Part shown: piece after piece, positions 43,439-52,826 of the stretch
Numbering within the stretch: position 1 is the first letter of the stretch
Layout: each line of letters begins with the position of its first letter
Origin: Fluviicoccus sp.
GTDB lineage: Bacteria > Pseudomonadota > Gammaproteobacteria > Pseudomonadales > Moraxellaceae
Assembly: GCF_030646115.1 (NCBI RefSeq)
Contig: NZ_JAUSMX010000027.1
Location: forward strand, 62,001 to 126,000
Length of the DNA: 64,000 bases
Direction of reading: 5' to 3'
Position numbers and translations under genes: made by a program
Notes under the pieces: model-generated
Database searches by the model: none
The model's input: the letters and a program-made list of their open reading frames with translations, nothing else
Told to the model about the DNA's origin: nothing

Positions 43439-45207
43439 GAACGCAACTGTTCCCACATGGCGTCAATATTGGTGTCCAGCGTCGCATCCGGATCCATTTT
43501 TCTGGCCGGAGCAGCAGTATTCATCACGGCAAATTCATACTGGTTGATGCTGGGCGTCGCCAGAACCAGCCGGGTCAGTTGCGCCAGCACCGTTTGTCCG
43601 GCCAAGCTGATCTTGACATCGGTGCCGACCGCAAAAGTGGTGCAGGCCGTCACCAGCGTCGCCGGTTGGTCCAGGGACTTCATTTCCGGAATCAGGAAGC
43701 CGCGCAGGTAATCACTGTCTTCACGCCCGTTGCGGATGCGGCAGACCCCACAGGGCTTGGCTTGGGCGGACAACAACTCCAGCCCCGCCTCCACTAGGTA
43801 ATCCGATGTAAGGCGCACCCAGTGCAACACCCCGACATTCCAGCCCTTGCCGCGCTCCTCGCTGATGGCAATGACTTCACCCGGCCGCAAAGCCGGCGGC
43901 GGATTGCCCGGCCAGCGGATACCGTACCCGCCCGGCGACACATTGAACGCCTCGACCTGATACGGCACAAACGTCACCGCCGGGCCCTTGGGGATATCCT
44001 CCTTCTGGCGCTCATCATCCTCATCAATCGTGGTAACGCTGGAGTAGGAAATCTGCCAGGCATCAGGTTGTTCACCCGCAGTTTCCTCTTCCAGCCCGAA
44101 CAGGAAGGCCGGCTGTGCCGCCTCATGCTTCTCTTCGTTGCCTTTCACCACGACCTGGAATTCGCGCTGTCCGGCCAGAAAATAATGTGCAGCCGACAAA
44201 CCCAGACAGACCAGCACCGGTTTTTCACACAAGCGACGCTCGAACATGCGTTCACGGCCCTTGCGCCAGATAGTGGCCAAGTGACTCAGCAAGCTGACCG
44301 GCAGAGTTCCGGGGTTGGCCAGCAAAGTTTGCAGATGCTGAACCAGCGGCTCGCTGCGGATGAACCAGCTGCCCGGACGCGGCGCGGCGCGATGCCGGAA
44401 CTGAGGCGGCAAATCATCGGCATTGCACACCAGCAAGGCTTGGGCAGGAGACGTTTCCAGTTGCAGCAAACGCGCCCAATCCTCGCTTTCCGTATACAGC
44501 AATTCCATCTCGGAGGGACGCAATTTGTTGGTCTGGCTGGCACCCAGCATCATGGCCCGCAAGTAGGTATCGCGCACCGAGGTTTCGGGGCGCCTGACGG
44601 CCAGGCGATCGCGAACCGGCAGGTCAATCAGGTCATGAGACCACGCCTCACGGAACAGGACATGCACATCCATCCAGACGTTATCCGGAAGGCTGCTGTA
44701 CAACAAGGCGGCATGACGCATCAAGCGGCATAGTTCAGCCAGGGTGCGCTGAATGGCTGTCGCCGCCAATTGCTGGGCGCCGCGACGCCCCAGGTTCATG
44801 AACCCCACCTTGCCGGAATGCAGCCGCTGCAAGGTGCCTACCGCCACCACCTTGTAATTCAGCGCCAGCTGCAAATGCAGGGCCTGGCTGAGCACGGCGG
44901 CGCGCCGGGCCTGGTGCAGCAGCTTCACCGGCTGGTTCTGCAGGCTCTGGCTGAGGGCCCGGATCAGGTTGGTGGCCGCCGGTTCCAGAATTTCCAGCAG
45001 TTCGAAGCGGTCATCATCATCCAGGCGCAACATGGCCAGCTCCCCCAGCGTCTGGTAGAGCTTTTTGCCCGTATCGGCCGTATTCATGATCGGCAGGTTA
45101 TCCACCCAGGCCTGCATGTCGGCGCGACTGTGCCCCACCTGGGAAAGACGGGTCAATTGCTGTTCGGGCAGGACTAATCCTGAAGATGATGCAGGCGTTG
45201 TTGTCAT
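43435..45207 (-). CDS. Large PilZ-like domain protein (590 aa)
   Basis: A long mostly helical protein of uncertain family with an N-terminal all-alpha part (LLEILEPAATNLIRALSQSLQNQPVKLLHQARRAAVLSQALHLQLALNYK, then AELCRLMRHAALLYSSLPDNVWMDVHVLFREA) and a C-terminal beta-rich part with EAFNVSPGGYGIRWPG, the NxSxGG pattern of PilZ c-di-GMP-binding domains. A nearby arginine pair upstream was not evident, so c-di-GMP binding is uncertain. It is cytoplasmic (no signal or membrane helix). A link with the nearby H-NOX signalling pair is possible but unproven. Confidence 0.65.
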   Translation of the reverse strand: MTTTPASSSGLVLPEQQLTRLSQVGHSRADMQAWVDNLPIMNTADTGKKLYQTLGELAMLRLDDDDRFELLEILEPAATNLIRALSQSLQNQPVKLLHQARRAAVLSQALHLQLALNYKVVAVGTLQRLHSGKVGFMNLGRRGAQQLAATAIQRTLAELCRLMRHAALLYSSLPDNVWMDVHVLFREAWSHDLIDLPVRDRLAVRRPETSVRDTYLRAMMLGASQTNKLRPSEMELLYTESEDWARLLQLETSPAQALLVCNADDLPPQFRHRAAPRPGSWFIRSEPLVQHLQTLLANPGTLPVSLLSHLATIWRKGRERMFERRLCEKPVLVCLGLSAAHYFLAGQREFQVVVKGNEEKHEAAQPAFLFGLEEETAGEQPDAWQISYSSVTTIDEDDERQKEDIPKGPAVTFVPYQVEAFNVSPGGYGIRWPGNPPPALRPGEVIAISEERGKGWNVGVLHWVRLTSDYLVEAGLELLSAQAKPCGVCRIRNGREDSDYLRGFLIPEMKSLDQPATLVTACTTFAVGTDVKISLAGQTVLAQLTRLVLATPSINQYEFAVMNTAAPARKMDPDATLDTNIDAMWEQLRS

Positions 45208-45409
45208 ATTAAGTCTTGACCTGACCGGGCTCCGTCAACGTTTTTCAATGACAGGCCATTCCGGAAATGCCCGTCTGATTTCTTCAAAGCGTAGGTACTA
45301 TAACGTCGCTAAACTGTGACCGTTTTATCACTTTCACCGGATATTGGCCAGACGGCGCCGCCAAAGGGCATCAAATAGACGATCGGACAACCCCGACGGC
45401 AGCGCAAGA

Positions 45410-46198
45410 TCAGGAGGATCGCGGAGCCGTCACATGCACCAGTGCAAACAGCATCGCCGCCGTCAGCACAATGCTCGGTCCCACCGGTGCATCCCATTGG
45501 AAACTGGCCAGCAACCCCCCGGAAACCGCCAGGACGCCCGCCAGCGCCGCCAGCAGCGCCATGGCCGCTGGCTGCCGCGCCAACGGCCGCACCGCCAGCG
45601 GCGGAATGACCAGCAAGGCCGTAATCAGCAGGCTGCCGGCCACTTTCATGGCCAGAGTCACCGCCAACGCCAGCAGCAACAGCAACAGGATCCGCAGTCG
45701 CACCACCGGCGCCCCTTCCACCGCAGCCAGGCGTTCATCCAGCGTCGCCAGCACGAACGGCTGCCAAAAGGCGGCCACTATCCCCAGAATCAAGGCCGTT
45801 CCCCCGGCCAGCAGCGGCAGGTCGGCGGGCGTCAGCGCCAGCAGGTCGCCAAACAGCCAGGCCTGCAGATCCACCGGTGCTCCGGGGTTAAAGCGGATGG
45901 CGATCAGGCCGGCGCTGAGCGTGGTTGCCGACAGCAAGGTCAGCAGGGCATCGGACGGCAGGCGGGAACGGTTCAGCAACCCGGCCAGCATCAGGGCCAG
46001 CAAGGTGCACACACCCAGAATGCCGCCCCACACCGGAATGTGGAACAACAACGACAGGCCCGCGCCCAACAATGTCGCGTGCGCCAGGCTGTCACCGAAA
46101 AAGGACAATCGCCGCCATACCAGCAGGCAACCGAGCGGGGCCGCCATCAGCGCCGCCAATGAGCCGCCCAGCCAGGCCGGCCAGAGAATCTCCCACAT
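45410..46198 (-). CDS. znuB: Zinc ABC transporter permease ZnuB
   Basis: A 262-residue ABC-3-type permease with about eight hydrophobic helices (GSLAALMAAPLGCLLVWRRLSFFGDSLAHATLLGAGLSLLF, ALAVTLAMKVAGSLLITALLVIPPLAVRPLA). It pairs with ZnuC 3 bp upstream on the same strand and ZnuA across the divergent promoter to import zinc. The start at 46198 is directly after the znuC stop (46202). Confidence 0.92.
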   Translation of the reverse strand: MWEILWPAWLGGSLAALMAAPLGCLLVWRRLSFFGDSLAHATLLGAGLSLLFHIPVWGGILGVCTLLALMLAGLLNRSRLPSDALLTLLSATTLSAGLIAIRFNPGAPVDLQAWLFGDLLALTPADLPLLAGGTALILGIVAAFWQPFVLATLDERLAAVEGAPVVRLRILLLLLLALAVTLAMKVAGSLLITALLVIPPLAVRPLARQPAAMALLAALAGVLAVSGGLLASFQWDAPVGPSIVLTAAMLFALVHVTAPRSS

Positions 46199-46201
46199 GC
46201 C

Positions 46202-46966
46202 TTAGTCTCCGGTCTTTACCTGAGGTGATTGCTTGACGCAGCCATGCGCATCATGGCTGTGATCATGATGATGACTGTAAACCGCCAGTTGCTGACTGCC
46301 CTGCCAACCGAACAGCCGCAGGTATTCCGGATGGGCGCTGACCGCCTCCGGATGACCGGCGCAACAGACGTGCCCGTTCAGGCAAATCACCCGGTCGGTG
46401 GCCGCCATCACCAGATGCAGGTCATGCGACACCATCAGGATGCCGCAGCCATAGCGGCGGGGTATTTCCGCCAGCAAGCGGTAAAGTTCCTCCTGCCCGG
46501 TCAGATCGACACCCTGCATCGGTTCATCCAGCACCAACAGGTCCGGTTTCTGCAACAACGCCCGCGCCAGCAGTACCCGCTGCCATTCTCCGCCCGACAA
46601 GGCATGCAGGGAGCGGTCATGCAGGTCGCCCACGCCGGTTTCCGTCAACACCGCAAGAACTGCCGACGCTGACGGCTTGCGGGTCTGGAGTGTCATGAAG
46701 CCGCCCACCGTTAACGGCAATGAAGGATCCAGCGTCATGGCCTGCGGCACATAACCGATCCGGAGACCTTTCATGCGGCGGCAGGTTCCGCTGTCCGCCG
46801 CCAGCAAGCCCACCGCAATCTGCACCAGCGTCGACTTGCCCGCACCGTTCGGGCCGATCAGCGTCACGATTTCACCGCGCTGCACCTTCAGGTCCACCCC
46901 GCTGAGAATACGGCGGCCATCGCGCTGCCAGCCAATCCCGGATAATTCCAGCAACAACTCAGTCAC
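46202..46966 (-). CDS. znuC: Zinc ABC transporter ATP-binding protein ZnuC
   Basis: A 254-residue ABC ATPase: Walker A GPNGAGKST (38-46), signature LSGGEWQRVLLAR, Walker B LLVLDEPMQGVD, and a His-rich C-terminus (SHHHDHSHDAHGC) that probably binds zinc. It overlaps the zur gene by 8 bp and precedes znuB, forming zur-znuC-znuB. Confidence 0.93.
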   Translation of the reverse strand: MTELLLELSGIGWQRDGRRILSGVDLKVQRGEIVTLIGPNGAGKSTLVQIAVGLLAADSGTCRRMKGLRIGYVPQAMTLDPSLPLTVGGFMTLQTRKPSASAVLAVLTETGVGDLHDRSLHALSGGEWQRVLLARALLQKPDLLVLDEPMQGVDLTGQEELYRLLAEIPRRYGCGILMVSHDLHLVMAATDRVICLNGHVCCAGHPEAVSAHPEYLRLFGWQGSQQLAVYSHHHDHSHDAHGCVKQSPQVKTGD

Positions 46967-47453
46967 CGGCCTTCTCCGTATCCGCCTGACACTGCCGGCA
47001 AATACCGCCGATCTCCAGCATCGGCAGACGAATGCGGAAACCGCGTTTATCCGCGCTGGCTTTCAAGGCCTGCATCAGGGCATGGCTGTCTTCCAGTTCC
47101 TCGGCATTACCACAGGTTTCACACAGGAAAAAACAGGCCAGATGCTGGTGCGCCGGGTCGGCGCAGCCCATATAGGCATTGAGGGAAGCAATGCGGTGCA
47201 CCAGTCCTTGTTCCAGCAGGAAGTCGAGCGCGCGATAGACCGTGGGCGGCGCAGGCTTGTGGCCTTCGGCAGTCAACCGGTCGAGAATGCCGTAAGCCCC
47301 CAGCGGCTGATGGCTTTCCCAGACCAGTTCCAGCACCCGGCGGCGGATGTCGGTCAGGCGTACGCCACGCGTACTGCACAGCTGCTCGGCGGCCTGCAGG
47401 GCGTCAACAATGCAGTGTTCGTGGGCATGCGGCTCAAAAGCGTCGGTTTTCAT
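46959..47453 (-). CDS. zur: Zinc uptake regulator Zur (Fur family)
   Basis: A 164-residue Fur-family repressor. The HTH lies in GVRLTDIRRRVLELVWESHQPLGAYGILDRL ... PAPPTVYRALDFLLEQGLVHRI, and two CxxC zinc sites are present (CETC, CRQC), as in Zur. With zinc bound it would repress the znu genes from the divergent promoter. The start at 47453 is chosen from the family N-terminus (MKTDAFEPHAHEHC). It overlaps znuC by 8 bp. Confidence 0.9.
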   Translation of the reverse strand: MKTDAFEPHAHEHCIVDALQAAEQLCSTRGVRLTDIRRRVLELVWESHQPLGAYGILDRLTAEGHKPAPPTVYRALDFLLEQGLVHRIASLNAYMGCADPAHQHLACFFLCETCGNAEELEDSHALMQALKASADKRGFRIRLPMLEIGGICRQCQADTEKAGD

Positions 47454-47475
47454 GGGTTGGTAATCCCGCGAATAA

Positions 47476-47492
47476 ATGCAACAATATAACAT
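47476..47492. promoter_or_regulatory. Zur-like box
   Basis: ATGCAACAATATAACAT; its reverse complement ATGTTATATTGTTGCAT matches the Zur consensus ATGTTATANTATAACAT except near the right half. It sits in the zur-znuA divergent promoter. Confidence 0.7.
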
Positions 47493-47523
47493 CCGATTCT
47501 AGCACACGGTTGTCTGCCCCCGC

Positions 47524-48375
47524 ATGATGAAAATCCGGACCGGTCTGCTGCTGGCCGCGCTCTCGCCGTTCGCCCACGCCGACATCGTTACCACCATCAA
47601 GCCCCTGACCCTGATTGCCGCCGAAGTCACCGCTGGCATCGAGCGGCCCGTACAACTGTTGCCGGACGGCCTCTCCGCTCACGACTACAGCCTGAGGCCG
47701 TCCGACCGGCAGTTGCTGCAGAAGGCCGACCTCGTTATCTGGGTGGGGCCGATGCATGAGCGTTTCCTGAGCGGATTGCTGAATGGAAAACCGCGTGTGC
47801 TGAACGTATCCGGGCTGCCGGATCTGAAACGCCTGCCGTTACGCCGCCTGGAAGACAGCACCGCCCTGCCCGGTTCCCTGGATACCCATGTCTGGCTGGA
47901 CCCGGACAACGCCATCATCATCGCCAAGGCCATGGCTGACACTCTGGGCCGTCAGCAACCGGCGCTGGCGGCGCGTTATCAGGCCAATGCCGCCCGCTTT
48001 GCAACCCACCTGAAGCAGCAATGGGCTCCCTTGCGGCAACGGGTTGTCGCCCTGCCCCGCCGCGATTATGCCGCCTACCACGATGCCTACCAGTATCTGG
48101 AAAAAAGCCTGGGTCTGGGATTTGCCGGAAGTCTCAGCACCAGTCCGGAAAGCCGTCCGGGGGCAAAGCATCTCTGGGTGATGAAGCAGCGAATCAAGGA
48201 GCGCGGCATCACGTGCCTGGTGCGGGAACCGGCATCCAGCGCTGCGTTGCTGCAGCAAGTGGCAGCCAATGGGAGTGGTCTGGCCGTGCTCGATGAAACC
48301 TTCCGTTCGGCGGACAGTTTTGTGGCGGGGTTGACGGGGTTGGGGAAGACGATGGAAAGCTGTCTGCAACATTGA
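47524..48375 (+). CDS. znuA: Zinc-binding periplasmic protein ZnuA
   Basis: A 283-residue cluster A-I solute-binding protein. It has a signal peptide (TGLLLAALSPFAHA) and zinc ligands H53 (DGLSAHDYSLRPSD), H122 (LDTHVWLDP), H186 (AAYHDAYQYL) and a C-terminal acid (VLDETFR). The His-rich loop of many ZnuA proteins is absent. It delivers zinc to ZnuBC and is divergent from zur across the Zur-like box. The gene is on the opposite strand from znuCB. Confidence 0.9.
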   Translation: MMKIRTGLLLAALSPFAHADIVTTIKPLTLIAAEVTAGIERPVQLLPDGLSAHDYSLRPSDRQLLQKADLVIWVGPMHERFLSGLLNGKPRVLNVSGLPDLKRLPLRRLEDSTALPGSLDTHVWLDPDNAIIIAKAMADTLGRQQPALAARYQANAARFATHLKQQWAPLRQRVVALPRRDYAAYHDAYQYLEKSLGLGFAGSLSTSPESRPGAKHLWVMKQRIKERGITCLVREPASSAALLQQVAANGSGLAVLDETFRSADSFVAGLTGLGKTMESCLQH

Positions 48376-48423
48376 ATCAGGAAGGCGCGAAGGTCTTGAA
48401 CCCGCGGAATTTTGTAAATTTCC

Positions 48424-49806
48424 CTACTTGCCGATGCAGAACGACCCGAATATTTTCCCCAGCAAGTCATCCGCCGTGAATTCCCCCGTAATCTCCCCCA
48501 GCGCCTGCTGCGCGGCCCGCAGGTCTTCAGCCATCAATTCCCCCAGCGCCAGTCCGTGCAGCTGCGCATCGGCCGCCTGCAGGGCTTCCCGCGTGCGTTG
48601 CAGGGCATCCAGGTGCCGCCGTCGCGCAATGAACGGGCTGTGTTCCGCATCCTGATAACCCACCAGCGCCTTCAAGTGCTCACGCAACAGCGCCATGCCC
48701 TCCCCGCTGCGCGCCGACAAGGTCAGATGCCGGTAACCCGCCACCTCCCCCATTGCCACCGGTTGCCCGGCCAGATCACTTTTGTTGGCGACAAAACACA
48801 ATTTGTCGGGCGGCGGCAAAGGATCGAAGAAGCGCCGCGCCAGTTCCAGCGGAATTTCACCTGTGGATAATTCTGTGGATAAGTCATAGACCAGCAGAAT
48901 TCCGTCCGCTTGGTCGATCTCCCGGTAAGCGCGGCGAATTCCCTCCAGCTCCACCCGGTCTTCGGTTTCACGCAGCCCGGCAGTGTCTATGATGTGCAGC
49001 GGCAGCCCGTCCAGATGAATTTGCTCACGCAGCACATCGCGCGTGGTCCCGGCAATGTCGGTGACAATCGCCGCTTCATAACCGGCCAGTGCATTCAGCA
49101 GGCTGGACTTGCCCGCATTGGGCTTGCCGGCAATCACCACCCGCACTCCTTCGCGCAGCAGGCTGCCCTGCTTTGCTTCCTGCATCACCTGTTCCAGATG
49201 GACCATCACCGCCTGCAAGCGCCCCGCCACCACCCCGTCACTGAGGAAGTCGATTTCCTCGTCCGGAAAATCAATGGCCGCTTCCACATACAGCCGCAAC
49301 TGGATCAGGCTGTCCAGCAAGGTGTGAATGCGGTTGGAAAACGCCCCCTGCAACGATCGTGTTGCCGACTTAACCGCCGCCTGCGACGCCGCATCAATCA
49401 GGTCGGCAATGGCCTCGGCCTGCGCCAGGTCCAGCTTGTCATTGAGGAAGGCGCGCTGCGAGAATTCCCCCGGCAGCGCCATGCGCGCGCCCAGTTCCAG
49501 TGTCCGCTTCAGCAGCATGTCCATCAGCACCGGACCGCCGTGACCCTGCAACTCCACGACATCTTCACCGGTAAAGGAATTCGGGCCGGGAAAATAGAGG
49601 GCAATGCCTTCATCCAGCACCTCGTCCGCCGCATCGCGGAACTGACGGAAATGCGCCTGCCGTGGTTTCAGCACACGATCCGCCCCCGTCATCTGCAAGG
49701 CCAGCTCCAGGGCGCACGGGCCGGACAGGCGGATGATGCCTACCCCGCCGCGACCGGCGGGCGTGGCAATGGCGGCAATGGTATCGGTGCTGGCAAAGGT
49801 TTTCAT
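48424..49806 (-). CDS. mnmE: tRNA modification GTPase MnmE
   Basis: A 460-residue GTPase. The N-terminal tetrahydrofolate-binding part begins [23 protein letters not shown], the G domain shows G1 GKPNAGKSS (about 223-231), [15 protein letters not shown] and NKSD, and the C-terminus is the catalytic CIGK. With MnmG it makes the xm5U34 wobble modification in tRNAs. It is the start of the conserved origin cluster; mnmG and parAB are not adjacent here. Confidence 0.96.
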   Translation of the reverse strand: MKTFASTDTIAAIATPAGRGGVGIIRLSGPCALELALQMTGADRVLKPRQAHFRQFRDAADEVLDEGIALYFPGPNSFTGEDVVELQGHGGPVLMDMLLKRTLELGARMALPGEFSQRAFLNDKLDLAQAEAIADLIDAASQAAVKSATRSLQGAFSNRIHTLLDSLIQLRLYVEAAIDFPDEEIDFLSDGVVAGRLQAVMVHLEQVMQEAKQGSLLREGVRVVIAGKPNAGKSSLLNALAGYEAAIVTDIAGTTRDVLREQIHLDGLPLHIIDTAGLRETEDRVELEGIRRAYREIDQADGILLVYDLSTELSTGEIPLELARRFFDPLPPPDKLCFVANKSDLAGQPVAMGEVAGYRHLTLSARSGEGMALLREHLKALVGYQDAEHSPFIARRRHLDALQRTREALQAADAQLHGLALGELMAEDLRAAQQALGEITGEFTADDLLGKIFGSFCIGK

Positions 49807-49853
49807 GAACCGGTTTCCGATCTGGTCTGTTCAGCAATGACTTCTACCCTAAT

Positions 49854-49884
49854 AAAAAAAGGCCGTTCAGAGAACGGCCTTTTT
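49854..49884 (-). terminator. yidC terminator
   Basis: GGCCGTTC (49861-49868) and GAACGGCC (49872-49879) form an 8-bp stem extended by A7/T5 on the flanks; on the minus strand a run of T follows. It separates yidC from mnmE. Confidence 0.88.
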
Positions 49885-49903
49885 CAGTCATCCCGCATGG
49901 CGG

Positions 49904-51601
49904 TCAGGCTTTCTTGACGCCATTTTCAATCTGGCGGGTAATGATCGCCTGCTGGATGATGGACAAGGTGTTGTTGACCACCCAGTACAGCACCAGGCCC
50001 GACGGGAACCACAGCATGAAGACGGTGAACATGATCGGCATCATCTTCAACACCTTAGCCTGCATCGGGTCGGTCGGTTGCGGGTTCAGCATCTGCTGCA
50101 GGTACATGGTGACACCCATCAGCAGCGGCAACACAAAGTACGGGTCCATGGCCGCCAGATCGTTGATCCACAACAGCCACGGCGCATGACGCAGTTCCAC
50201 ACTTTCCATCAGTACCCAGTACAGGGCCAGGAACACCGGCATCTGCACCAGGATCGGCAGGCAACCCGACACCGGATTGATCTTTTCCCGCTTGTACAAT
50301 TCCATCATCGCCATCGACATCTTCTGGCGATCATCTCCGTGCTGTTCCTTGATGCGCTGCAGTTCCGGGGTCACACGGCGCATGTTGGCCATCGACTTGT
50401 AACTCTTGGCCGACAGCGGGAAGAACACCGCTTTCACCACCAGCGTCAGGCCCATGATTGCCCAGCCCCAGTTGCCCACCAGACCATGAATCGCCTTCAG
50501 CATCCAGAACAGGATCTGGCCGATGAACCACAGCCAACCGTAATCCACCGTCAGTTCCAGACCGGGAGCCAGATGCTTCAGTTTGTCCTGAACCTTGGGA
50601 CCGGCGTAGAATTTCGCGGAAACCTGTTGCTGCTGTCCGGCCGGCACCACCACTTCCGGCGTTGCAAAACCAACGAAGTGGAAACGCTGGTCCGCCGACT
50701 GGCGGCTGGTTAGCTGGTTGGCGGTATGGGCATCCGGCACCCAGGCCGTCACAAAATAGTGTTGCACAATGGCAGTCCAGCCGCCCTTGACGGTCTGGTT
50801 CAACGGCTCATCCACAAAATCATCAAAGGCCAGCTTGTTAAAGGTCTTGTCCGGCGTCCCCCAGGCTGCACCCAGATAGGTTGCCATGCCCATCATCATG
50901 CCCTGATTGTTCTGACTGGGATCCGCCGTGTTGTCACGCTTCAACTGGCCGTACATAGAACCGCGCCACGGCTGGGTGGAACGGTTGATGATCTCGTAAG
51001 CCACGTTGACATCGTACTGACCGGCCTTGAAGGTGTAAATTTTGTGAATTTCCACCCCGGCGGCATCGGAAAATTTCAGCACCACCTTCATTTCAGACTG
51101 GCCCGCAACCAGTTCCCAAGAATTCTTTTCCACCTGATACAGAGGACGGCCTTCAGCCCGTGCATCCGGCCCATTGGCGCCGATCAAGCCAGACTGGGCG
51201 ACAAAGACACGCTCCGGGCTGTTTTCCATTAAACGGAAAGCTTCGGCGCTGTTAACGGTGCGGGTATAGGTTGGCAACTCGACCCGCACCAGATCACCGC
51301 CTTGCGGATCAATATCCACGGACAGGACATCAGTCTTGACGTGAACCAGCCCGGTCGGAAGCGGCTGTGAAACCGCCAGGGGCTGCGCGGTTGCGGACAG
51401 CGGCGCCGGGGGGATGTCACCGGCGGCAACCGCTGCAGCGGCTGGCGCAGCGGGCAGATCCGAACCTGCCGCCGTTGTCACCGCAGCCGGAGCAGAAGCC
51501 GTTACCGGCGCCGTGTTGCCATAGTCTTTTTGCCAGGCAAGAATCAGCAGATAGCTGACAATCGCCAAGCCCACCAATATCAGGTTGCGAACCCATTGCA
51601 T
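49904..51601 (-). CDS. yidC: Membrane protein insertase YidC
   Basis: A 565-residue Oxa1-family insertase of the gammaproteobacterial type: N-terminal anchor (VRNLILVGLAIVSYLLILAW), a large periplasmic domain, then five helices including MGLTLVVKAVFFPLSAKSYKSMANM and GCLPILVQMPVFLALYWVLMESVEL. It inserts proteins into the inner membrane with or without SecYEG. ATG 51601 (MQWVRN) is preferred to a TTG two codons earlier. Its start lies next to the yidD stop. Confidence 0.95.
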   Translation of the reverse strand: MQWVRNLILVGLAIVSYLLILAWQKDYGNTAPVTASAPAAVTTAAGSDLPAAPAAAAVAAGDIPPAPLSATAQPLAVSQPLPTGLVHVKTDVLSVDIDPQGGDLVRVELPTYTRTVNSAEAFRLMENSPERVFVAQSGLIGANGPDARAEGRPLYQVEKNSWELVAGQSEMKVVLKFSDAAGVEIHKIYTFKAGQYDVNVAYEIINRSTQPWRGSMYGQLKRDNTADPSQNNQGMMMGMATYLGAAWGTPDKTFNKLAFDDFVDEPLNQTVKGGWTAIVQHYFVTAWVPDAHTANQLTSRQSADQRFHFVGFATPEVVVPAGQQQQVSAKFYAGPKVQDKLKHLAPGLELTVDYGWLWFIGQILFWMLKAIHGLVGNWGWAIMGLTLVVKAVFFPLSAKSYKSMANMRRVTPELQRIKEQHGDDRQKMSMAMMELYKREKINPVSGCLPILVQMPVFLALYWVLMESVELRHAPWLLWINDLAAMDPYFVLPLLMGVTMYLQQMLNPQPTDPMQAKVLKMMPIMFTVFMLWFPSGLVLYWVVNNTLSIIQQAIITRQIENGVKKA

Positions 51602-51603
51602 AT

Positions 51604-51843
51604 TCAAGATTCCAAACGTGACCAGGAAAAGGTTTCAGGGACAGGGTCATAGCCGCTGCCTCCCCAGGGATGGCAGCGCAAGATGCGGCGCGTGGCCAGA
51701 TAACCGCCATGAAGCGCGCCATGTTTCTGAATGGCTTCTTCGGCGTAAGCAGAGCAGGTTGGATAATAACGGCAGTTTGCGCCCATCAAGGGGCTAAGGG
51801 CGTACTGGTAAGCCCGAATCGGCAGGAGCAGCAGGATTTTCAT
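51604..51843 (-). CDS. yidD: Membrane protein insertion efficiency factor YidD
   Basis: A 79-residue protein with the conserved [28 protein letters not shown] and [17 protein letters not shown] segments of YidD, including three cysteines. It aids YidC-dependent insertion at the inner membrane. The gene overlaps the rnpA 3' end by 50 bp and is followed by yidC after 2 nt. Confidence 0.94.
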   Translation of the reverse strand: MKILLLLPIRAYQYALSPLMGANCRYYPTCSAYAEEAIQKHGALHGGYLATRRILRCHPWGGSGYDPVPETFSWSRLES

Positions 51844-52231
51844 GGCTGACCACTGGCTTGGGTGAAGCGCGAAAACGCCGGTTCAGCTGTTGCCAGGCCT
51901 TTTCAAGCAGGGCCAGAAAGGCGGCGTTGTCCAGCTGGTCCAGACCGTGCCGCGCCACGAACACCACATCGGCGGCGGGCAGCTCGTGCTGGTGCAGGCG
52001 AAAACTCGTTCTGACCAGACGTTTAAAGCGATTGCGTTCGACGGCAAGTCGCACTTTCTTTTTGGCGAATACCAAACCCAGTCGCGGATTTTCACCGGTA
52101 TTGCCACGAACCAACATCAGGAAGGGGGGTTGCACCACCTTGCACTGCGGACTATCGAATACAGCCTGAAAATCACGCGGTGTTAGCAGGCGATGTTCAG
52201 GCCGGAAACGACAGGGGGTAACGGCACTCAC
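51794..52231 (-). CDS. rnpA: Ribonuclease P protein component
   Basis: A 145-residue basic protein with the RNR signature [15 protein letters not shown], which binds the P RNA for tRNA 5' processing. The start is a GTG at 52231 that overlaps the rpmH stop (GTGTGA); the frame is open further upstream but that part is antisense/out-of-frame rpmH. The C-terminal tail ([18 protein letters not shown]) is Pro/Ala-rich and overlaps yidD. Confidence 0.92.
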   Translation of the reverse strand: MSAVTPCRFRPEHRLLTPRDFQAVFDSPQCKVVQPPFLMLVRGNTGENPRLGLVFAKKKVRLAVERNRFKRLVRTSFRLHQHELPAADVVFVARHGLDQLDNAAFLALLEKAWQQLNRRFRASPKPVVSHENPAAPADSGLPVRP

Positions 52232-52362
52232 ACGGTCAAACGCTTGCGACCCTTGGCGCGGCGACGTGCCAGAACCAGACGGCCGTTCTTGTCGGCCATG
52301 CGAGCGCGGAAACCGTGAGTCCGTTTGCGTTTGATCACGCTGGGCTGGAAGGTACGCTTCAT
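52228..52362 (-). CDS. rpmH: 50S ribosomal protein L34
   Basis: A 44-residue protein, [20 protein letters not shown] and onward to [14 protein letters not shown], a textbook L34. It is too short to appear in many ORF searches. Its stop overlaps the rnpA GTG start by 4 bp. The oriC region begins just upstream of its ATG. Confidence 0.97.
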   Translation of the reverse strand: MKRTFQPSVIKRKRTHGFRARMADKNGRLVLARRRAKGRKRLTV

Positions 52363-52826
52363 GATTTTTCACTCAAAAATTGTGGGCCGGGAAAAGGCCG
52401 GATATACAAAAGCCCGCCATTTTAGGCTTGGCCAAAGGGGGTGTCAAATGGATTCGCCGGAAATTTCCAAGGGCGGGGCAGGCCCGGAAATTTCGAATTC
52501 GGCTTATCCCCAGAACGGGTCGAAGCTTACTACAAGAATTTATAAATTTAAATTCAAATTTGAATTTGGAATTTATACTGGGATGTGGCAAATTCTGTGG
52601 ACAAATGCGGGGCACAACGCAGGGCATTGAGAATTTGCTGTGGATAACCATGGGGACGGGATGTGGATAAGATTTTATTGAATTTCCCCGGGAAAGTTAT
52701 CCACAGGCTTGTCCACAGAGGTTATCCACACAGTTATCCACAGGTTTTTATGTTTAACCCCTTGAAATACCGTAGTCCGGCTGAATTTCCAGGAAGCCGC
52801 CCTGACCGGTTGCCGGGAGTCCGCCG
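52363..52826. other. Chromosomal replication origin region (oriC)
   Basis: The rpmH-dnaA gap carries DnaA boxes TTATCCACA at 52697-52705, 52722-52730 and 52734-52742 on the plus strand and at 52639-52647 and 52662-52670 on the minus strand, plus near-boxes at 52709-52717 (TTGTCCACA) and 52596-52604. An AT-rich unwinding candidate lies at 52531-52580 and contains an 18-bp perfect palindrome (52550-52567, AAATTCAAATTTGAATTT). Position between rpmH and dnaA is the usual Pseudomonadales oriC. The same boxes would autoregulate dnaA. Confidence 0.92.

Noticed and set aside
47524-48375. Manganese instead of zinc specificity for the ABC transporter
   Set aside because: Three His ligands, the His-rich ZnuC tail and the adjacent Zur favour zinc, although the His-rich loop of ZnuA is missing.
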